Of a DNA stretch of 48,602 nt, positions 1 through 8,704 are shown in pieces. Under the pieces are notes generated by a model. It was not told the DNA's origin. It saw nothing but the letters and a program-made list of their open reading frames with translations, and did no database searches. Position 1 is the first letter of the stretch; every line of letters begins with the position of its first letter. Both the position numbers and the translations under genes were made by a program. Source of the DNA: an uncultured Erysipelotrichaceae bacterium. Its GTDB lineage: Bacteria > Bacillota_I > Bacilli_A > Erysipelotrichales > Erysipelotrichaceae. The stretch is taken from positions 1 to 48,602 of the forward strand of contig CANOSP010000015.1 of the NCBI GenBank assembly GCA_947569705.1, read 5' to 3'.

Positions 1-78
1 GTTTTTCTATTCAGAAACATATATTTCAACAACTTTTTTCTATCTCTATTTATGTTAACCAAAATAGACCTTTATTTA
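1..78. other. AT-rich window edge, no gene seen
   Basis: This stretch lies downstream of the decayed surface-protein gene. It is T- and A-rich and shows no reading frame, tRNA or clear hairpin that I can support. Confidence 0.5.
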
Positions 79-800
79 TTAAAATGTATTTTTCTGATAG
101 CTGTAAATTGCATAGCTTATGAATCCTATGCTCAACATTGTTAAACTTAAATAAAGCATCAATTCTGTTTCATCACCTGTATTCGCTCCGCCCATACTTG
201 TCTTCGGATTATAATATCCTTTCACCGATGTATTAGGTTTTTCATCAGGTTCTTTGGTTGGTGGTGTCGGATTATCCGGCTGTTCCGGTTCTTCTTGTGC
301 ATTGATATTCATCGTATCATAAGGGAAATCACCGTCAACAGTCTTTTCAGGCTTCCATTCCGTAATTTCTTGAATGTTTTCATCAGGCTTACCGTCGTTA
401 TCTGTATCAATATTCAAATCAGGGATACCATCTCCGTCACTGTCAATGTTCAAGTCAGGAATACCGTCATAATCTCTGTCTCCGTTTATCACGATTCATT
501 TGCTTTCATCATTTGGATCTTTCCATTTAATGTTCAGATCGGGACAACCGTCTTTATCAGGATCATTAAAGTCAGGTTTTGCCGCTGCACTTAAGGCATT
601 ATTTATAATCGGCACTAAGCTGACTGTAAATAACAGCACCAGTTTGGATCTTTCCATTTAATGTTCAGATCGGGACAACCGTCTTTATCAGGATCATTAA
701 AGTCAGGTTTTGCCGCTGCACTTAAGGCATTATTTATAATCGGCACTAAGCTGACTGTAAATAACAGCACCAGTATGGATATACATGCTTTTCTTATCAT
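79..800 (-). pseudogene. Decayed sortase-type surface protein (short paralogue of the 3614-8704 protein)
   Basis: The gene starts at ATG 800-798 behind a strong GGAAAGGAGAGG site and encodes a signal peptide (MIRKACISILVLLF...) followed by PDFNDPDKDGCPDLNIKW. An exact 131-bp tandem duplication (512-773) then shifts the frame, so the first piece ends near 615. In copy 1, reading in the original frame, the protein runs ...KDPNDESK, meets TGA at 498-496, and continues IVINGDRDYDGIPDLN into a 137-codon open frame. That frame carries DxDGDGIPDLN calcium-type repeats, EITEWKP, YDTM, a GGANTGD sorting motif, a hydrophobic segment and a short basic tail. These C-terminal elements match the 1696-residue protein closely, but the large middle is missing. 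Two independent lesions argue against simple phase variation. A short secreted peptide from 615-800 could still be made. Confidence 0.8.
512..773. repeat. Perfect 131-bp tandem duplication
   Basis: Positions 512-642 and 643-773 are identical on direct comparison. The unit covers the distal signal peptide and the first aspartate-rich motif of the surface-protein pseudogene. Because 131 is not a multiple of three, the duplication breaks the reading frame. The lack of any mismatch between copies suggests it is recent. Confidence 0.95.
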
Positions 801-917
801 ACAGCCTCTCCTTTCCGAAATCATTTCATTAAAGCTTTTTGATAACATGAAAAAAGGAAGTCATACGATTACATATAAAATCCCTTAATCTTGTATAGAT
901 GATGACCCAAATCATAA

Positions 918-926
918 TTAGGTTCA
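918..926 (-). promoter_or_regulatory. AACCTAA element upstream of the surface-protein pseudogene
   Basis: On the minus strand this reads TGAACCTAA, about 118 bp before the pseudogene start. The same AACCTAA occurs about 127 bp before the intact paralogue (8831-8837). It is a candidate -35 element for the neighbouring membrane-tethered ECF sigma factors; no convincing -10 can be fixed from only two sites. Confidence 0.3.
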
Positions 927-939
927 TTTTTTTTATAAA

Positions 940-1923
940 TTATTCAAAATATTTTTCAATGCCCTTTGTTAAAAATAAATTCCAGTATACTCCCTGTTCC
1001 TTTTTTAAGATTTCATAATACTTTTGATATTCAGTAATATCCGCAGCTTTCTGTTCAATCAAAGCAGGAGTATTCGCCCACATTGCGATCTTATAATACG
1101 CTTTCTGAGCAGTGATATTATTATTATGATTCTCACTGATTCGATCTGCATTACGCTGATACACATGTACTGCCACCGCTGAGCTGCATACAACAGCGAT
1201 TGACAAACATCCGGCAACGATAGCCTTTGTATATATAAATTTCATATTTGTTCGCATAATGCCTTTCAGCTTTCCCACAGATCTTATATTTGATGACTGC
1301 TGCAAAAGCGCCGCAGTGACAAGCGCCGGCATTGTAATTTCATTAAAGTCTAATTTCACATTTTCTTTTTTCTCATATAATTCTATTTTATGCCTTAACG
1401 TATCTCGTGCAACCTTTAAGCGACTTTTTACCGTACCGCTCGGGATATTGCAGATCATCGCGATTTCATCGACACTGTATTGTTCAAAATACATTAGTGT
1501 AATCATTAAGCGCTGTGCCGGCGGAAGTTGATCAATAAAATAATTGATAATTTCTTTATCATTGTTAAATCTAAAATGCTCTCTCGGTAAGAAATCTACA
1601 TCGGTTTCTACATATTGCATTAACGGATCTTTATCGCTTTCCTCAAATAAAAGTTCTTTACGCTTACGATACAGCATATTACACTTATTGACGGTAATTC
1701 GATTGATCCATAGCTGTAAATACTGAGGATTATACACGGTATGAATGGAATTATGAATCTGTAAAAATACTTCCTGCACTACATCCTGTGCATCTGCTTC
1801 ATTATGCATTGTTTTATATGCAACAAAATACACCATACGATAGTATTTATCATACAGCAGATTAAAGGCTGTCTCATCGCCGTTCGCTATTTTTTTAATC
1901 AATTCTTCATTCGTATATTCCAT
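940..1923 (-). CDS. ECF-type RNA polymerase sigma factor with C-terminal membrane and outside domain
   Basis: The 327-residue protein begins with a normal ECF core. Sigma region 2 spans about residues 5-90 (NLLYDKYYRMVYFVAYK, DAQDVVQEVF) and region 4 about 125-180 (helix-turn-helix with IPSGTVKSRLKVAR). Unlike a usual ECF factor of about 180 residues, it continues through a linker to one hydrophobic segment at about 230-254 and an outside tail of about 70 residues rich in Tyr and Trp (AYYKIA, YYEILKKEQGVYWNLF). The second sigma factor at 8959-9999 shares this layout and the tail pattern. The next gene downstream is the surface-protein pseudogene. It probably senses an envelope signal and drives the adjacent surface gene; tethering may hold it inactive until cleavage, which is inference. 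Confidence 0.85.
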   Translation of the reverse strand: MEYTNEELIKKIANGDETAFNLLYDKYYRMVYFVAYKTMHNEADAQDVVQEVFLQIHNSIHTVYNPQYLQLWINRITVNKCNMLYRKRKELLFEESDKDPLMQYVETDVDFLPREHFRFNNDKEIINYFIDQLPPAQRLMITLMYFEQYSVDEIAMICNIPSGTVKSRLKVARDTLRHKIELYEKKENVKLDFNEITMPALVTAALLQQSSNIRSVGKLKGIMRTNMKFIYTKAIVAGCLSIAVVCSSAVAVHVYQRNADRISENHNNNITAQKAYYKIAMWANTPALIEQKAADITEYQKYYEILKKEQGVYWNLFLTKGIEKYFE

Positions 1924-1944
1924 AGTTTCTACCTCTATAAATTC

Positions 1945-1973
1945 AAAATATCATATAATTCTTACATTGTCAA
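1945..1973 (-). promoter_or_regulatory. Sigma-A type promoter of the 940-1923 sigma gene
   Basis: Minus strand TTGACA (1968-1973), 17-bp spacer, TATTTT (1945-1950). The -35 is followed by AAT, matching TTGACAAT at the second sigma gene, but the inverted repeat found there is not complete here. Confidence 0.65.
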
Positions 1974-2054
1974 TCAAAAATATGCTGTTTTTAACTGGAA
2001 ATTTATGTCTATGCATAGATATGCGTATTTATTTGTTTTTTTGTTGATGCAGAA

Positions 2055-2083
2055 ATAAAAAACAGAGGAAGCGATTTCCTCTG
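2055..2083 (-). terminator. Intrinsic terminator after fmt
   Basis: Stem CAGAGGAA/TTCCTCTG (2063-2070 with 2076-2083), followed on the minus strand by a run of T. It ends the fmt transcript. Confidence 0.8.
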
Positions 2084-2109
2084 ATAACCGTAAACTTACA
2101 ATCAGTTAT

Positions 2110-3042
2110 TTAACGCATACAGCTGTTAAGCCAAGCACGTCCTTGTGCATTCGCAAAGGCTTTCGCATCAACCTTACTCTTTCCCTCAACCTGCAGTTCA
2201 TCTAAAAGAATATATCCGCCGTTTACGGCAATCGCATAACCGTTATCGATGATACCGCAACACTCGCCGATTTGATGTTGATGTGCGCATTCTTTTTTTC
2301 TAACCTTATGAAGCTTAATTTTCTTATCATCATGGTAAAAATAACCGACAGGAAAAGGAATCAAGCCTCTGATATGATTATAAATAGCATGTATATCTTG
2401 ATCTAAATTGATTTTTTCATCTTCTTTTGAAATATTATACGCAAAAGTAGCGGCATTTTCATCTTGTTCAATAAAAGAAGCAGTCTCATCAATCAGCTTC
2501 GGAATACTCTCATGTAATAATTCCGCACCGCATGTTTTTAACTTTTCATAGACATCTCCGGTTGTATCATCCGCAAGAATAGATACCTTTTTTTGTGCCA
2601 TTACGGCACCGGCATCCATTTTTTGAATCATGCGCATAATTGAGATTCCGGTTTCTTGATGCCCGTGAATAATTGCCCAATGAATCGGTGCGCCGCCTCT
2701 TAATTTCGGCAATAACGAGGCATGCACATTTATACTGCCAAGCGGCGGATATTCCAAAACTTCCTGCGGAATAAATTGACCGTAGGCACATGTAACGATC
2801 AAATCCGGTTTCCATTCCATAATCTTTTGATAGTCATCTTTTATGGAAAGCGGCTGAAATACGTCAAGCTGATGCTTTAGGGCAAGCTGCTTTACTTCAC
2901 TCATTTTTATTTCCTGCTTTCTCCCTACCTTTTTATCAGGCTGAGAAACCACACCTACGATCTCATAATCATCATCGATCAACTGTTGGAGCATACCGCA
3001 GGCTATATCAGGTGTTCCCATAAAAACAATTTTGGTTTTCAC
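2110..3042 (-). CDS. fmt: Methionyl-tRNA formyltransferase
   Basis: Transfers a formyl group from 10-formyltetrahydrofolate to initiator Met-tRNA in the cytoplasm. The 310-residue length is typical. The N-terminal Rossmann domain shows FMGTPDIA and SQPDKKVGRK. The catalytic triad is visible as N105 and H107 in SINVHASLLPKLRGGAPIHW and D143 in KMDAGAV. The C-terminal OB-like domain follows from about residue 205. The start is GTG at 3042 behind AAGGAAGTG. It is a single-gene unit here with its own promoter and terminator; the usual partner def is not adjacent. Confidence 0.95.
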   Translation of the reverse strand: MKTKIVFMGTPDIACGMLQQLIDDDYEIVGVVSQPDKKVGRKQEIKMSEVKQLALKHQLDVFQPLSIKDDYQKIMEWKPDLIVTCAYGQFIPQEVLEYPPLGSINVHASLLPKLRGGAPIHWAIIHGHQETGISIMRMIQKMDAGAVMAQKKVSILADDTTGDVYEKLKTCGAELLHESIPKLIDETASFIEQDENAATFAYNISKEDEKINLDQDIHAIYNHIRGLIPFPVGYFYHDDKKIKLHKVRKKECAHQHQIGECCGIIDNGYAIAVNGGYILLDELQVEGKSKVDAKAFANAQGRAWLNSCMR

Positions 3043-3069
3043 TGTATCACTTCCTTAATTATTATGCTT

Positions 3070-3098
3070 ATTATAGCGTATCATTATCAATTCTACAA
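3070..3098 (-). promoter_or_regulatory. Promoter of fmt
   Basis: Minus strand TTGTAG (3093-3098), 17-bp spacer, TATAAT (3070-3075), about 28 bp before the GTG start. Confidence 0.65.
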
Positions 3099-3158
3099 TG
3101 AAAAAAACTATTCGGATTCGATTTAATCAAGGATGCAGAAAGATGACCTATAAATTTA

Positions 3159-3419
3159 ATGGTTATGACTCAAGGTGATACTTTGCAGGAAGCTTATGAA
3201 ATGGCGGTTGATTGTCTCGGACTTGCGCTTTCAATCAGAGAAGATGAAAAACAACCTTTTCCTGCCACATCATATCCGGAAAATATCAGTTTAAAAAACA
3301 ATGAATATCTTGTGATTATTGAGTTTAATCTATTGGATTATAAAAAGCGAACAAATTCTAAAGCAGTGAAGAAAACACTGAGTATTCCTGAATGGATGAA
3401 TACAGCAGCCTTAAAATAG
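3159..3419 (+). pseudogene. HicB-family antitoxin remnant, N-terminally truncated
   Basis: The 86-residue frame contains the HicB core TQGDTLQEAYEMAVDCLGLAL and a C-terminal stretch ending in KAVKKTLSIPEWMNTAALK, which resembles the DNA-binding end of HicB antitoxins. The usual first 25 or so residues (the strand ending in FPDLPGCF) are missing. Reading upstream in frame gives PINL and then a TGA at 3144-3146, so a normal start is absent. No hicA toxin fits on either side: fmt starts 116 bp upstream on the other strand and non-coding hairpins lie downstream. It is probably a dead remnant of a hicAB pair. Short-form expression from ATG 3159 is possible but no good ribosome site is seen. Confidence 0.6.
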
Positions 3420-3447
3420 GGAATTAATTTTTCTTAAGTACTACAGG

Positions 3448-3467
3448 AAGCCTTATTAGCAAGGCTT
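3448..3467. repeat. Inverted repeat after the hicB remnant
   Basis: AAGCCTT (3448-3454) pairs with AAGGCTT (3461-3467) over a 6-nt loop. It is followed about 30 bp later by a weak GCACT/AGTGT stem and TTTTTTT near 3495-3517, which may act as the plus-strand terminator. Confidence 0.5.
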
Positions 3468-3562
3468 GAATCTGACTGATTAACATTTTCTCAGGCACTG
3501 AATAAGTGTCTTTTTTTGTTATTTTAATGTCATCAGGTATCATTATTTATGAAGATACGATG

Positions 3563-3602
3563 AAAAAGCGGAATATCACATTCTTTTACAATCCGCTTTT
3601 TC
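3563..3602. terminator. Two-way terminator between hicB remnant and the large surface protein
   Basis: AAAAAGCGGA (3563-3572) pairs with TCCGCTTTTT (3592-3601) across a 19-nt loop, with T runs on both strands. It lies just after the stop of the minus-strand surface gene. Confidence 0.7.
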
Positions 3603-3613
3603 TGTAGTTTATA

Positions 3614-6600
3614 TTAAAGTGTATTTTTTACATAGAACTTTTTATAAAGCAAATAGCTGATGATGCCTAATGATAGATTAACGATCGTAATATAAAGCAG
3701 AATATTGGTAGAATCCCCCGTATTCGCACCGCCCATACTTGTGATTGGATTATACATTCCTTTTACTGATGGGTCTGATTGATCTGTAGGATCGTTGGAA
3801 TCAGGCTGTTTTCCATCATTGTCAGGCTCTTCATTAAGTTCAATTTTCATCGTATCATAAATGATTTTGCCGTCCTTTGATATATTGTGATTGGGCTTCC
3901 ATTCCGTGATTTCTACGATGTTTTTATCGGGGATTCCGTCTTTATCTTCGTCAATATTGATATCAGGTTTGCCGTCTCCGTCACTGTCAATATTTGTTTG
4001 CGGTTTATCCAATTTACCATCTGTATTAATATTCAATTCAGGTAAACCGTCTAAATCAAGATCTAAGTTTAAATCAGGGTATCCGTCATTATCTGTATCA
4101 ATATTATTGATTCCTTTTAAGGTAGAATCTGTTTTATAATCAGGGTTACCGTCACCATCAAGATCTACTAATTGATCAGGATGCCATTCTTTAATGATTC
4201 CTGTATTTATATCCGGGATACCGTCTCCGTTTGTATCAATATTCATATCGGGTTTACCGTCACCGTCTGTATCGATATTCAAATACGGTAAGCGATCTTC
4301 CGGATCATCCGGATTTCTTGTGACATTTAGATCAGGAATGCCGTCACCGTCTGTATCGATATTTATATCGGGTATACCGTCTCCGTCACTGTCAACACCG
4401 ATTGCTCGTATATTAAGCTGTTTGCACGTTTCACCACTTATATTCCCTGCATGGTCTGTTAAGATTACACAGATCTTATAAGCACCGGTTGTTTCATCTA
4501 ACTTGATACTTCCCTTTTCATTAGAGATAGTTAGGTTTCCTTCTTTAATTAATTCTTCACCTGCTCGAGCGACTGTATCAAGCTTATATACCTTATAACT
4601 GATTTCTTTAGTACCGCTGACTTTTAAATCGCCTTTTGCATCACTTGTAGTAATCTCAAATGTGGTTCCCGGTTTGAAAAAGATTCCGCCGCTAAGCTTG
4701 TTAATAATATCTTGAAGCTTATTATTTGTATCCTTTGCCTTGATACCTTTTACCTTTGGCGGCGTTTTATCAATCTTAATAATCTCTTTCTTTTCCTTTG
4801 TGATCGCTTCACTATCTTTCTTCATCCAAAAACTTTGATTGTTTTCTCCCTCCTTGTTTACGGTTACTTGATTGGGCTTCCATGTGCTTTGATTTAACGA
4901 CATATTTTTATATTCATTATGATCACTGATGATATTCACATCTCGGTTCGTCCATTGACCTGTGTAAGTAGTGTTATTCCCGTCATCAAGTTCTAAATGA
5001 TACCAGTCATCTTCGATATTATCTTCCTTAACAGTCAGTATTCCCTCTTTAAAAGTAAAATTATAGTTTGGATAAGTCTTATTTAATGTATTACCGTCAC
5101 CTTTAATCGGATAGCTGCCTGCATTACTGTTTGTCTTTGCGGTTGTGCTTAATTTAATGTCCTTCTCTTGTATGACATCTTGTGTTCCGTTCCATGTGAC
5201 TAATTGGCTTCTGAAATCTTGACAAGTCAATTCAGGATTAGGCTCTCCCTTGTATTTCTCTTGATCATCAATCGTGATTTCGATCGGTTTCGGTAATACC
5301 GTTACTTGTACTTTCTTGCTTAACGGTGATTCACCATCTGCCGTTCTTGTCACGGTGATTGTCGTTTTCTTACTTCCGCTGTATTTCAATGCATCAAACT
5401 CCGCCTTGTTTCCATTCACTGTCGGATTGGATATATAGGTCGTATCATCAATTTCAAATGTATATTGTACATTCGTACTGTCTGCATCATATTGCGTACT
5501 CTTAATTGTGAAATGATCTCCATAGATAATCTGCCCCGGACTTGTGATCGCTAAGACATTCTCATCAGGTCCCATAATATGAATCGTTCCGTCGGCTTCC
5601 GCTACTTTGTAGTTTCGATCCATCGGTTTCGTCGCATGGATCTTAATATCTTTTCCTGTTTCTCCGCTATAGTTATAATCAATCACTTTATTATCATTCG
5701 TCCATGCGATTGTATGATCTTCATTACTGTCTACTTCAATCAATATATCACCCGATGTATCGACAACACCGTCTACCTCAATTACAGGTTCGACTTTTCC
5801 TTTACCATTCACAACATAAATTGGATTTTCCGCAAAAGTAATTATTCTTGTGCCTTTATCAATATTGATTGGTAATTCGATTGTTTTATCTGCATAATTC
5901 CCTCTAGGATCATGACTTGTTGCCTGTACAATCACTTTTCCCATTTGATTATTGAGACTCGCATTCAGAATCGTTACCAATCCGCTTGGATCTACCGAGA
6001 TAACATCGGTAGGACTTCCTGCTTTTAGCTGATAATTTACTGTGCTTCCGATTGGATTTCCTGCCGTATACAACTGAAAACTCTTGCTTGGGGCATATGA
6101 TTGTACATACGCATTGTAAATACTTCCTGATTTCGGCAATTCATTCCCTGCATCATCTGTGTAAATAAATTCCTGCACTCCTGCCGTTACGATAAAGGTT
6201 AATTCTGCTTGTGCATCTCCCTGTCCTGCGGCCCCTTTCTTTTCTGCGACGATCGTTACCGTTCCTACTCCGTGCATTGTGACCGCTCCGTTGTTTGGAT
6301 TGATCGTTATAATATTATTAGAGCCATCTTTGATTTTATAGGTCACAGGATTATTATTTGTGCTGCCCTTAACCGTCGCATACACGCTTACTCCTGTGTC
6401 GGTGATCTTCACACTCTTTTTCGTAATCATATTGATGGCGGCTGTTGTTTCATAGAATTGTAAGTTCTCTGCCGCAGCTACTCCGACATTGATCGTCACA
6501 GGGATTTCCTTGGTACTCCAACTATCCGATACCGTGACTGTAATATGATAACTCTTAACACCGAGATTTGCAGTAGTCTTAATCACACCGCTGTTTGCGT

Positions 6601-8704
6601 CAACACTGAAGAAATTCGCATCTCCCTCTCCCGCCTTTATACCATAGCGATAAGTAGGCTGACTGTTATCAAGTGAAGCCGATGTGCCAAGCGTTCCGAC
6701 AATCGTTCCGATAATTCCGTTAATCTTTATATTAGAATCCGAAGCAGTGAAAGTCGGTACAGTATTATCCGATGAATTGCCGTCAGGATTTACATGCCCG
6801 TCTACTTCCTGATAGATTACAATTTCTTTTTCCGTAAAAGCAGAATCATAATTGTCATTTCCGCTGCTTGGATCATCATCTGCGGTCGCCTTGATCTTCA
6901 CTTTACCGAACGCTCCGCCACCCGTATAAGATATCTTGCCTGTATTCGCATCGATATCAATTAGATAAGTATCTCCGCCGCTCACACTGTAAGTAATCTT
7001 TGTGCAGGCACTCGGATTCGTTGTCGCTGTTTCATTCCAAGTGGCTGTCGCTTCTGTGATTGATTTCTTTGTTTGATTCACATCATCAAACGCAACTGTT
7101 AAGTCAGTCTGATCTACAGTGAATGTTGTACAGACCTTTGAGTCCGCTGTGGCTGTCGTAGGATCACCGTTCGCATCCTTAGCACTCACACAAAACTTAT
7201 AGCTACCTGCCTTCAATCCCCCATTCACTAAATCAGGCGCACTGCTTTTGATTTTCACATTCAATGAAGAACTGCTTGAAGCACCGTTACTGTCTAAACC
7301 ATCAATTTCAAAGTTTTGATACGTATCATCTCCGTCTGATTCTACTGTATACGTAAGCGGTGTAATTCCCAAAGGATTCACAGTAATCTTGCCTATGATC
7401 TGTCCTGCATTCACATTCTTACTGAATTCATAATCTTTTCCGCTCAATGCCCCGCTTTGCGGTGCCTTTGTATAAGACAGCTTATGTGGTTCCACGATTT
7501 CAAGCGGCAATAATTCAGATATCGCTGAGCTTTCCACCGGTAATTGCGAGGAAGCTTCATACTCTTCATTAATAACAGCAAGTTTATATTTTCCTACCGC
7601 CATTCCGGTTAAATCTAATGAATAATCATTCGTACCGCTTTTTGTGGCTTCAAGCATTTTATAATATTGTATATTTGAACCTGTCTCATTATATAAAAGA
7701 ACTGATATTCTTGTATTGGTTCCTGTATTTGCATTCACCGATAAATTCACATGCCCGTTTTTTATAGCCTTTTGAATACTTTTTGTTTTACTTACATTTT
7801 TAATATCTTGTAAAACTGCAGTCAATGACGATTGAATCCTTAATTTATTCGCATTCAATTCATTATTTTCATTTAAGTTGCTTGTATCAATACTATAAGC
7901 GTGCCAAGCTCCATCAGTATAAGAAGTATTTGCCGCAAACACAATTTTTGATTTTCTTAACACACTATAAGGTCTTAAGGCACGTGGCTGTGTTCCACCG
8001 CCTAAATGTGACCACCACTGCGGATATGCCCAATCTAATAAATCCGTTTGCGGTATCTCTATACCGGTATCAAAAAATTGATACTGTAATGCATTTCCTC
8101 GATCGGTGGAAAGTTGTATAGGTATACCATAATGAGAAGCATATATTCCTCCATCAGCATTGGTAGTAACTTGCCCATCCAACCAATAATATAAGCCGTT
8201 TACCTTATAAGCACGCTCAGCCCCGGTTAATCCAAGTGAACCACCTGTGAAGACTTCTGCAATGTCAGGTAAAAAAGGATTTCTCAAAAGGATATTCGTC
8301 TCTTTTGTATTAAGATCGATTTTTCCGATTTCCTCATGAAGCGCTGTAGGCGGACAATAAGTAATCATGCTATTCTTTTTATTAAAATATCTTAAACAAT
8401 ATTTATTTCTATCCTCAATAGCCACCGGAGATGTAATTTCAGGTAAACTCGGATCATAAATTGCAATACTATCCACAATCGGCTTACTACTCATCAGTAC
8501 ATAATCGTTTGCATTATTACCGATATCCCATACAATTTCTCTGCCAGTATATTTGCCTAAAACGACCTTTGCGCCTTTAGGGATTTGAAAGGTAGGGGCA
8601 GACTGTGCATTCAAAGTAGTAAGCATACTACTGTTGAAATACATATAACTAATAATGCTCACACCCAATATAGCTGTTAAAGCTGTAATCAACCTTTTTA
8701 TCAT
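3614..8704 (-). CDS. Large sortase-type surface protein with cadherin-like, MBG-like and calcium-repeat domains
   Basis: The 1696-residue secreted protein starts at ATG 8704 behind GGAAAGGAAAG. A signal peptide covers about residues 1-33 (cleavage near LNA). A head domain of unknown family spans about 40-400. Beta-sandwich repeats follow from about 400 to 840; the segment 650-740 is cadherin-like (FFSVDANSGVIKT, YHITVTVSD). An MBG-type domain lies at about 1140-1227 (YKGEPNPELT, NYNFTFKEGILTV). Residues 1437-1600 carry DSDGDGIPDINID-type calcium repeats. EITEWKP and YDTMKI are followed by a Pro/Asp linker, the motif GGANTGD at 1658-1664, a membrane helix at about 1666-1688 and a basic tail. 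It is likely wall-anchored adhesin or matrix material. The ECF sigma gene upstream probably controls it. No sortase is in the window. Confidence 0.85.
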   Translation of the reverse strand: MIKRLITALTAILGVSIISYMYFNSSMLTTLNAQSAPTFQIPKGAKVVLGKYTGREIVWDIGNNANDYVLMSSKPIVDSIAIYDPSLPEITSPVAIEDRNKYCLRYFNKKNSMITYCPPTALHEEIGKIDLNTKETNILLRNPFLPDIAEVFTGGSLGLTGAERAYKVNGLYYWLDGQVTTNADGGIYASHYGIPIQLSTDRGNALQYQFFDTGIEIPQTDLLDWAYPQWWSHLGGGTQPRALRPYSVLRKSKIVFAANTSYTDGAWHAYSIDTSNLNENNELNANKLRIQSSLTAVLQDIKNVSKTKSIQKAIKNGHVNLSVNANTGTNTRISVLLYNETGSNIQYYKMLEATKSGTNDYSLDLTGMAVGKYKLAVINEEYEASSQLPVESSAISELLPLEIVEPHKLSYTKAPQSGALSGKDYEFSKNVNAGQIIGKITVNPLGITPLTYTVESDGDDTYQNFEIDGLDSNGASSSSSLNVKIKSSAPDLVNGGLKAGSYKFCVSAKDANGDPTTATADSKVCTTFTVDQTDLTVAFDDVNQTKKSITEATATWNETATTNPSACTKITYSVSGGDTYLIDIDANTGKISYTGGGAFGKVKIKATADDDPSSGNDNYDSAFTEKEIVIYQEVDGHVNPDGNSSDNTVPTFTASDSNIKINGIIGTIVGTLGTSASLDNSQPTYRYGIKAGEGDANFFSVDANSGVIKTTANLGVKSYHITVTVSDSWSTKEIPVTINVGVAAAENLQFYETTAAINMITKKSVKITDTGVSVYATVKGSTNNNPVTYKIKDGSNNIITINPNNGAVTMHGVGTVTIVAEKKGAAGQGDAQAELTFIVTAGVQEFIYTDDAGNELPKSGSIYNAYVQSYAPSKSFQLYTAGNPIGSTVNYQLKAGSPTDVISVDPSGLVTILNASLNNQMGKVIVQATSHDPRGNYADKTIELPINIDKGTRIITFAENPIYVVNGKGKVEPVIEVDGVVDTSGDILIEVDSNEDHTIAWTNDNKVIDYNYSGETGKDIKIHATKPMDRNYKVAEADGTIHIMGPDENVLAITSPGQIIYGDHFTIKSTQYDADSTNVQYTFEIDDTTYISNPTVNGNKAEFDALKYSGSKKTTITVTRTADGESPLSKKVQVTVLPKPIEITIDDQEKYKGEPNPELTCQDFRSQLVTWNGTQDVIQEKDIKLSTTAKTNSNAGSYPIKGDGNTLNKTYPNYNFTFKEGILTVKEDNIEDDWYHLELDDGNNTTYTGQWTNRDVNIISDHNEYKNMSLNQSTWKPNQVTVNKEGENNQSFWMKKDSEAITKEKKEIIKIDKTPPKVKGIKAKDTNNKLQDIINKLSGGIFFKPGTTFEITTSDAKGDLKVSGTKEISYKVYKLDTVARAGEELIKEGNLTISNEKGSIKLDETTGAYKICVILTDHAGNISGETCKQLNIRAIGVDSDGDGIPDINIDTDGDGIPDLNVTRNPDDPEDRLPYLNIDTDGDGKPDMNIDTNGDGIPDINTGIIKEWHPDQLVDLDGDGNPDYKTDSTLKGINNIDTDNDGYPDLNLDLDLDGLPELNINTDGKLDKPQTNIDSDGDGKPDINIDEDKDGIPDKNIVEITEWKPNHNISKDGKIIYDTMKIELNEEPDNDGKQPDSNDPTDQSDPSVKGMYNPITSMGGANTGDSTNILLYITIVNLSLGIISYLLYKKFYVKNTL
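3905..4396 (-). repeat. Coding repeats: thrombospondin type 3-like calcium motifs
   Basis: Residues 1437-1600 of the large surface protein contain about ten copies of D-x-D-x-D-G-x-P-D-x-N-I-D, with the Asp spacing of calcium-binding thrombospondin type 3 repeats. The DNA shows matching near-repeats (CCGTCTCCGTCACTGTC and variants). The same motif appears at 400-480 in the pseudogene paralogue. Confidence 0.85.

Noticed and set aside
3905-4396. Regular repeats as a CRISPR array
   Set aside because: The repeats are short, imperfect and in frame, and translate to calcium-binding motifs; there are no spacers or cas genes.
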